Shown piece by piece: positions 59,199-64,000 of a stretch of DNA of 64,000 bases. Source of the DNA: an uncultured Phascolarctobacterium sp. (GTDB taxonomy: Bacteria; Bacillota; Negativicutes; Acidaminococcales; Acidaminococcaceae). Position 1 is the stretch's first letter. Each line of letters begins with the position of its first letter. The stretch covers positions 1-64,000 of the forward strand of contig URXA01000002.1 of the NCBI GenBank assembly GCA_900551745.1, given 5' to 3'. The notes under the pieces are model-generated. The model was not told the DNA's origin, ran no database searches, and saw only the letters and a list, made by a program, of their open reading frames with translations. The position numbers were made by a program, and so were the translations under genes.

Positions 59199-60077
59199 AT
59201 GACACTGACACAGATGCGTTATTTTTATGAAGTCTGTAAATGGCGCAGCATTACGAAAGCTGCCGCCAGTCTGCATATCTCTCAGCCAACTGTTTCCATC
59301 GCCATGGCCGATCTGGAAAAAGAAAGCGGACTGAACCTTTTTCGGCGCGAAGGCAAAAAACTTTCACTTACAGAAGACGGTACCCTGCTGTTAAGTAAAA
59401 TCACTCCTATTTTGACTAACCTCCAGCAGCTTGACCGCGACATCAAAGATATGGCACAGAATAAAAACCTCATCCGCATGGCAGTTCCTTTACAAATCGG
59501 CGTACAGCTGCTGCCAACTCTTTTCCGTGATTTCAAAAATCTGTATCCTGAAATAGAGCTGGAAGTAGTAGAAGCCGGCGGTATAGACTCACTGCGCATG
59601 ATAGAAAATGAAGAACTTGATTTAGCCGTCACCAATTATGACGACAGCTTTTCACCCAATCTGCATTACCGTAAGCTTTTTAAAAGTGAAGCCTGCTTCT
59701 GCACCTATCCTGACCATCCGCTGGCGCAGAAAAAATATGTCGATACCAAGGATATTGCCAACGAACCTCTGGTACTGCTTAACGGCGGTTTTTTCGTCAA
59801 CCGCATCATCTATCAAAATTTTCAGCAAGCTTTGACAGCGCCTAAGGTAATTCTGCATTCATCGCAGCTTCATACGGTCAAAAACCTCATTTCCAGCCAA
59901 ATAGCCTCCTCTTTTCTAATGCGTCAAGCCATTACAGCCTCTGACAATATCATTCCACTTTCACTTAAAAAGCCGCTTTTTATAAATTCCGGCATCGTCA
60001 CCAAACGCGGCCGGCAAATCTACGGCGACGAGCAAAAACTCATCGAATTTATCTGCGATAACCAGCCGTTAGGCTAA
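59199..60077 (+). CDS. LysR-family transcriptional regulator
   Basis: 292 residues. N-terminal winged helix: LTQMRYFYEVCKWRSITKAAASLHISQPTVSIAMADLEKESGLNLFRREGKKLSLTEDG, then a LysR substrate-binding domain with two Rossmann-like lobes (LIRMAVPLQIGVQLLPTLFRDFKNLYPEIELEVVEAGG). It is divergent from the hydrolase-leuC-leuD-like operon, the usual layout for a LysR activator and its target, so its inducer is probably the substrate or product of that pathway. AGGAGGAG lies before the ATG. Confidence 0.93.
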   Translation: MTLTQMRYFYEVCKWRSITKAAASLHISQPTVSIAMADLEKESGLNLFRREGKKLSLTEDGTLLLSKITPILTNLQQLDRDIKDMAQNKNLIRMAVPLQIGVQLLPTLFRDFKNLYPEIELEVVEAGGIDSLRMIENEELDLAVTNYDDSFSPNLHYRKLFKSEACFCTYPDHPLAQKKYVDTKDIANEPLVLLNGGFFVNRIIYQNFQQALTAPKVILHSSQLHTVKNLISSQIASSFLMRQAITASDNIIPLSLKKPLFINSGIVTKRGRQIYGDEQKLIEFICDNQPLG

Positions 60078-60113
60078 AAAATACTCCAGCTGGTTCAGCT
60101 GGAGTATTTTTTA
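60075..60113. terminator. Bidirectional terminator between lysR and comM
   Basis: AAAAAATACTCCAGCTG, GTT loop, CAGCTGGAGTATTTTTT. It begins at the lysR stop and reaches the comM stop (60111-60113), serving both converging genes. Confidence 0.92.
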
Positions 60114-61631
60114 TGAATTTACACTTGTCCGCAGCTGTACCGCCTCTGCCAAATGGGCGGCCGTTATGATATCACTGCCGTCCAGATCGGCTATCGTACG
60201 CGCTACTTTAATGATCCGATCGTGACTGCGGGCGCTGAGCCCCAACGCCGTAAAAAACTTCGCCAGCAGCTTTTCTGCAGCAGCTTCCATCTGACAGTGC
60301 TTGTTCAGCTCACGCCGCCCCATCTGCGCATTACAGTACAAATTAGTACCCTGTAAACGCAGCAGCTGCAGCTGACGTGCTTTAATCACCCTTTCACGAA
60401 TCACCGCCGAGCTTTCACCGGCTTCCCTGCTTTGCAGATCAGCGTATTCCAGCCGCGGCACATATACCTGTAAATCAATACGGTCTAATAAAGGCCCCGA
60501 CAATTTACGGTGATAACGCTCGATCTCAAACTGCTTACACGAACATTCCCGCTTTTTATCACCCAGATAGCCACAGGGACACGGATTCTGCGCTGTGCAC
60601 ATAATAAAGTTAGCAGGAAAAGTCAGCGACGCCTGTACGCGACTGATCGTCACATAACCATCTTCCAGCGGCTGACGCAGCACCTCCAAAGCAGTACGCG
60701 AAAATTCAGGAAACTCATCTAAAAATAAAACACCATGATGGCTCAATGTCACTTCTCCAGGCCGTGGCACACTGCCTCCACCTATAAGCGCGCTTGAAGA
60801 AATCGTATGATGCGGACTGCGAAATGGACGTTCCAGCATCACCCGCTCCTGCCGCTGCAGCAAACCTGCAATACTGTAGATTTTTGTTACCTCCAGCGCC
60901 TCAGCCTCTGTCAGCGGCGGTAAAATAGTTGGCAGCCGCCGTGCCAGCATAGTTTTGCCGCTGCCGGGAGAGCCCACCATCAAAATATTATGTCCTCCGG
61001 CCGCTGCAATTTCCAACGCCCTTTTTACCACCTGCTGCCCGCGCACTTCCGCAAAATCAACATCATAGACACTGGTTGCTGCAGCGCAGATAGCTTCCTT
61101 ATCCAGTACATCCAGCACCTTTTCACCACGCAGATGCTCTACCAATTCAAGCAGAGATGCAGGAATCAGCACTTCAATACCATCAACAAGCCTTCCTTCA
61201 GCGCAGTTGCCTGCAGGGATCACAATGTTTTTCCTACCAACGTCACGGGCATGCAGAATCATTGGCAACACGCCTGCAACCTGCCTGATAGTCCCATCCA
61301 GTGCCAGTTCGCCCACAAAAATAGTATCATCAACCTGCTCCTGCAGCAAAACACCGCTGCTGACTAAAATACCCACAGCAATCGGCAGATCAAGACCTGA
61401 ACCATCCTTTTTCAAATCAGCCGGAGCCAGATTTACAGTAATCCTGGTCATCGGAAAGATCAGCCCCGAATTTTTCAGTGCAGCCCGTACCCGCTCCCGA
61501 GATTCTTTGACTGACGTATCAGGCAAACCCACAATATCAAAGCTCGGCAGCCCGTTAGAAATATCCACTTCGACAATGATCTGTTCCCCATTGATCCCGC
61601 AGGTTGTTTCTCCATAAACTTTAGCGTACAT
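60111..61631 (-). CDS. comM: YifB/ComM family Mg chelatase-like AAA+ protein
   Basis: 506 residues. An N-terminal Lon-like domain (MYAKVYGETTCGINGEQIIVEVDISNGLPSFDIVGLPDTSVKESRERVRAALKNSG) is followed by the AAA+ core: MVGSPGSGKTMLARRLPTILPPL, GVLFLDEFPEF, a Cys pair region CPCGYLGDKKRECSC and DRIDLQVYVPR. ComM is a hexameric branch-migration helicase that extends recombination during natural transformation. AGGAGG before ATG 61631 sets the start; the frame extends 22 codons upstream. Last gene of rnhB-yraN-comM. Confidence 0.94.
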   Translation of the reverse strand: MYAKVYGETTCGINGEQIIVEVDISNGLPSFDIVGLPDTSVKESRERVRAALKNSGLIFPMTRITVNLAPADLKKDGSGLDLPIAVGILVSSGVLLQEQVDDTIFVGELALDGTIRQVAGVLPMILHARDVGRKNIVIPAGNCAEGRLVDGIEVLIPASLLELVEHLRGEKVLDVLDKEAICAAATSVYDVDFAEVRGQQVVKRALEIAAAGGHNILMVGSPGSGKTMLARRLPTILPPLTEAEALEVTKIYSIAGLLQRQERVMLERPFRSPHHTISSSALIGGGSVPRPGEVTLSHHGVLFLDEFPEFSRTALEVLRQPLEDGYVTISRVQASLTFPANFIMCTAQNPCPCGYLGDKKRECSCKQFEIERYHRKLSGPLLDRIDLQVYVPRLEYADLQSREAGESSAVIRERVIKARQLQLLRLQGTNLYCNAQMGRRELNKHCQMEAAAEKLLAKFFTALGLSARSHDRIIKVARTIADLDGSDIITAAHLAEAVQLRTSVNS

Positions 61632-61650
61632 AAAAACGCCTCCTCTTATT

Positions 61651-62007
61651 TTAAAAACAGTGCGGTAAATGGTGTAATCTTGCCACATTGCCCTCAACTA
61701 AAATTTCGATCACATCAAAACTGAGCATTTGCTGATGCCGGTTTTCCTGCTGCAAATAAAAAAGCGCCGCACTCCTGATTTTCTGCTGTTTGGCATATGT
61801 TACCGCCAGACGGGGCAGCCCAAAATTCAGGTTGCGGCGTGTTTTTACTTCTACAAAACTAAGCTCGCCGCCTTTAGCGGCAATGATATCGATCTCGCCA
61901 TAACGGCAGCGGTAATTACGACGGCAGATGACGTAACCTTTACGCTCTAAATAAGCGCAGGCAGCGTCCTCACCTTTCTTCCCCAGCGTTTGCCGCGCTT
62001 CCGTCAC
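61651..62007 (-). CDS. yraN: YraN family protein (UPF0102), nuclease-like
   Basis: 118 residues: LGKKGEDAACAYLERKGYVICRRNYRCRYGEIDIIAAKGGELSFVEVKTR, the UPF0102 signature with the E-x-D-x(n)-E-V-K pattern of a Holliday-resolvase-like endonuclease fold. Activity is unproven. The GTG start shares GTGA with the rnhB stop (4-nt overlap), so it is coupled to rnhB. Confidence 0.94.
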   Translation of the reverse strand: MTEARQTLGKKGEDAACAYLERKGYVICRRNYRCRYGEIDIIAAKGGELSFVEVKTRRNLNFGLPRLAVTYAKQQKIRSAALFYLQQENRHQQMLSFDVIEILVEGNVARLHHLPHCF

Positions 62008-62813
62008 TTCTCTGCCAACGGCGAAAACAGCCTGTTATCTTCATGTTCAGCAGGGGTCAGACGCATACTTTTAATGGGTTCATAACTGCGGCGGTGCCAC
62101 TTAGTCGCTCCAAACTCAGCAATTGCCTGCATATGCTCCATGCTGCCATAACCCTTGTTACCGGCAAAACCATACTGAGGATATTGTTCAGCCAGTTCTA
62201 TCATCATCCGGTCACGAGTGACTTTAGCAATAATAGAAGCAGCTGCTATCGAAGCACTCAACGCGTCACCGTGAATCAAGGACACCGTTTCAATGCCGAC
62301 AGACATGATCGGCATTGCATCTACCAGCGCCACCTGCGGCTTAATCGCAAGATGTTCCAGCACCTCTGTCATTCCCTGCTTCGTAGCCTGATAAATATTC
62401 AGTTCGTCGATATTGCTGATACTGACTACATTTACAGAAACAGACAGCGCTTGGGCAAGTACTTCGTCATAAAGCTGCTCGCGCTTCACTGCTGAAAGCT
62501 GCTTGGAATCATTAAGTCCGCTGATAAATACCTCCTGCGGTAAAATAACAGCCGCTATCACCAACGGTCCTGCTAAAGGCCCCCGGCCTGCTTCATCGAT
62601 CCCGGCAATATACTGTGCCCCCTGAGCGTAATATTTACGTTCATAGGCCAGCATTTTCGTAAAACGCTGCTGCTCTAAACGCAGCTTTTCCTGCCTTTTA
62701 TGATAAGCGGCAACCAGTTTCTGCACACCGCTGCGCTCATCGGCAGCAAGTTCTGCCACCTGATCCGGGTCAGGCTCTCCCGCCAAAATCTCCTTTACCT
62801 CGCTGATCTTCAT
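62004..62813 (-). CDS. rnhB: Ribonuclease HII
   Basis: 269 residues. Catalytic motifs: YIAGIDEAGRGPLAGPLVIAAVIL (Asp-Glu), LNDSKQLSAVKRE, VALVDAMP and IHGDALSASIAAASIIAKVTRDRMM with the third Asp. Removes ribonucleotides and RNA from DNA hybrids. An N-terminal helical extension of about 70 residues precedes the core, as in Bacillus RnhB. AGGGGTGGG before ATG 62813. Confidence 0.97.
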   Translation of the reverse strand: MKISEVKEILAGEPDPDQVAELAADERSGVQKLVAAYHKRQEKLRLEQQRFTKMLAYERKYYAQGAQYIAGIDEAGRGPLAGPLVIAAVILPQEVFISGLNDSKQLSAVKREQLYDEVLAQALSVSVNVVSISNIDELNIYQATKQGMTEVLEHLAIKPQVALVDAMPIMSVGIETVSLIHGDALSASIAAASIIAKVTRDRMMIELAEQYPQYGFAGNKGYGSMEHMQAIAEFGATKWHRRSYEPIKSMRLTPAEHEDNRLFSPLAEK

Positions 62814-62830
62814 TATTCCCACCCCTAATT

Positions 62831-62856
62831 AAAAAGGCCGCATTACAGCGGCCTTA
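62831..62856 (-). terminator. Terminator between rbgA and rnhB
   Basis: AAGGCCGC and GCGGCCTT around a 6-nt loop, followed on the minus strand by TTTTTAATT. It overlaps the rbgA stop region, so rnhB-yraN-comM may depend on read-through or its own promoter. Confidence 0.85.
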
Positions 62857-63717
62857 ATTATTTTCACTCGGTTCATCTAAAGTAAAGCGCCCTAAGCGTC
62901 CTGTACGAAAATCACGCAGTACCAGCTGGATAACCTTATCAATGTCAAGTACACCGCCGGCCTTCAGGCAGCCGCGCGCTACGGCTATTTTAGCCATTAC
63001 CTCACGCACAGGCTCAGCTTCTGAAAAATCAATAGCGTACTTTACACGCAGATCATCCGGATAGATATGCATCAACCGTTCAAGCAACAGCTCTACCGCT
63101 GTTTCCCTGTCATAAACATCCTCTTTTATCGCTCCCGTTACTGCCAGACAAAAGCCTACTTCCGGATCTTCAAATTTCGGCCACAAAACACCCGGGGTAT
63201 CCAAAAGCTCCAGACCTTTGGCGATAGTCACCCATTGCTGACCTCTAGTCACACCGGGTCTGTCCGCTGCCACAACTTTATTTTTACCGACCAAACGATT
63301 GATCAAAGTAGACTTACCCACATTCGGCACACCCACGATCATAACACGGATCGAACGATTGCGTACACCTTTTCTCAGCCACTTATCCGTAACAGGCTTG
63401 GCAACCTGCTGGATCGCAGCCACCATCTGTTTTACGCCCTTACCGGTACTGCAATCTACCTTACAGACAGGCAAACCGCTGTTTTTAAAAGTCTGCAGCC
63501 ATTTTTCAGTCTTTTCCGGATCAGCCATATCGCTCTTATTCAAAGCCACGACCTTGGGCTTATCGCCCAGCATCTGGATCAGCATCGGATTGCTGCTGGA
63601 ACGCGGGATTCGCGCATCCAGCATTTCAACCACAACATCAACCAGCTTTAACTGCTGTTCCATCATCCGTTTCGCCTTCGTCATATGACCGGGAAACCAT
63701 TGTATCTTAAAATCCAT
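62854..63717 (-). CDS. rbgA: Ribosome biogenesis GTPase RbgA (YlqF)
   Basis: 287 residues, circularly permuted GTPase: G4 VALNKSDMADPEKT comes first, then G1 VGVPNVGKSTLINRL and G3 LLDTPGVLWPKFED. It begins MDFKIQWFPGHMTKAKRMMEQQL, with the PGHM motif of the family, and the C-terminal RNA-binding helix bundle holds VIQLVLRDFRTGRLGRFTLD. It is needed for late 50S assembly. GAGGAG before the ATG. Confidence 0.96.
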   Translation of the reverse strand: MDFKIQWFPGHMTKAKRMMEQQLKLVDVVVEMLDARIPRSSSNPMLIQMLGDKPKVVALNKSDMADPEKTEKWLQTFKNSGLPVCKVDCSTGKGVKQMVAAIQQVAKPVTDKWLRKGVRNRSIRVMIVGVPNVGKSTLINRLVGKNKVVAADRPGVTRGQQWVTIAKGLELLDTPGVLWPKFEDPEVGFCLAVTGAIKEDVYDRETAVELLLERLMHIYPDDLRVKYAIDFSEAEPVREVMAKIAVARGCLKAGGVLDIDKVIQLVLRDFRTGRLGRFTLDEPSENN

Positions 63718-63738
63718 AATTATCTCCTCGACCGCCTA

Positions 63739-64000
63739 TCAAGGCAGCATACGCCATCTTTCAACAGGCCAGAAAGCAACAACTGCTTCGCCTTTTACGA
63801 GCTTCAGCGGCACGAAATCAACATCGGCAAAACGGCTGTCTTCAGAATTATTACGGTTATCTCCCAAAACGAAGATATGCCCCTGCGGCACAACAGATTT
63901 TCTGTAATTAGACTTATTCGGGCCCTTCGGATCATCCTTGTAAATATAATTTTCTTCGATCACACTGCCGTTGACCAGAACCTTACCGTCACGCATCTCA
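63739..64000 (-). CDS. lepB: Signal peptidase I, C-terminal part (partial)
   Basis: The last 87 codons of a gene entering from the right edge. The region GKVLVNGSVIEENYIYKDD followed by VPQGHIFVLGDNRNNSEDSRFADVDFVPLKLVKGEAVVAFWPVERW contains conserved boxes D and E of type I signal peptidases (GDNRNNSxDSR). The catalytic Ser and Lys lie upstream, outside the window. It cleaves signal peptides of exported proteins. An ATG at 63996 is internal and not the start. Confidence 0.93.
   Translation of the reverse strand, partial: EMRDGKVLVNGSVIEENYIYKDDPKGPNKSNYRKSVVPQGHIFVLGDNRNNSEDSRFADVDFVPLKLVKGEAVVAFWPVERWRMLP

Noticed and set aside
1..64000. CRISPR arrays, IS elements or prophage
   Set aside because: No regularly spaced repeats, no transposase or integrase coding sequence and no phage structural gene were seen.

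Overview
The window comes from a diderm, anaerobic Firmicute, most likely a member of the Negativicutes (Selenomonas/Megamonas/Pectinatus-like). The gene set is clostridial: CcpN-PpsR, dGTPase-DnaG-RpoD, CIRCE-controlled HrcA-GrpE-DnaK-DnaJ, YqeY, SepF, FabK and RbgA. A secreted LptA/OstA-like protein points to an LPS outer membrane. Housekeeping genes fill most of the sequence, mainly on the minus strand. No IS element, prophage, CRISPR array or rRNA operon was seen. There is one tRNA gene with a CAU anticodon.

Layout. 1-6.2 kb: 5' end of dnaE, then an accessory block of membrane functions (SSS symporter, orphan branched-chain amino-acid-type binding lipoprotein, membrane acyltransferase, SNF-family symporter), each with its own promoter or terminator. 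6.2-16.4 kb: a long minus-strand run, yebC / ruvC-ruvA-ruvB-queH-spoIID-like-queA-tgt-yajC-fthfs cyclo-ligase-secD-secF, joining Holliday-junction resolution, queuosine synthesis and the Sec accessory complex. 16.4-22.1 kb: fabK, ilvD, two small unknown genes between very long palindromes, a hemolysin-III-type membrane protein, a pirin and the tRNA. 22.1-31.2 kb: dgt-dnaG-rpoD, the lptA-like gene, ccpN-ppsR, rpsU-yqeY, hinT and a DUF362 lipoprotein. 31.2-42.3 kb: hrcA-grpE-dnaK-dnaJ, prmA-rsmE-mtaB, and lepA-hemW. 42.4-46.1 kb: nitroreductase, rpsT, sepF, typA. 46-50.2 kb: a T-box riboswitch that appears to control an isocitrate-lyase/PEP-mutase-family lyase and a complete TRAP transporter. 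50.2-56.2 kb: an NlpC/P60 protein without its catalytic residues, a beta-CASP nuclease, a short RecQ, nth, and the UPF0210/ACT pair. 56.2-60.1 kb: a fluoroacetate-dehalogenase-like hydrolase with LeuC/LeuD-type dehydratase subunits, divergent from a LysR regulator. 60-64 kb: rbgA, rnhB-yraN-comM and the 3' part of lepB.

The most interesting regions are: (1) the T-box (probable AUC, isoleucine, specifier) placed before a lyase-TRAP operon rather than a synthetase or an ordinary biosynthetic gene; (2) the hydrolase-leuC-leuD/LysR locus, whose hydrolase keeps all eight residues I recall as the fluoroacetate dehalogenase active site; (3) the NlpC/P60 pseudoenzyme; and (4) ppsR, which has no AUG, GUG or UUG start and seems to begin at AUA, AUC or AUU behind a strong Shine-Dalgarno. 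Many genes here start with TTG or GTG, so several starts were chosen from ribosome-binding-site spacing rather than the longest open frame.
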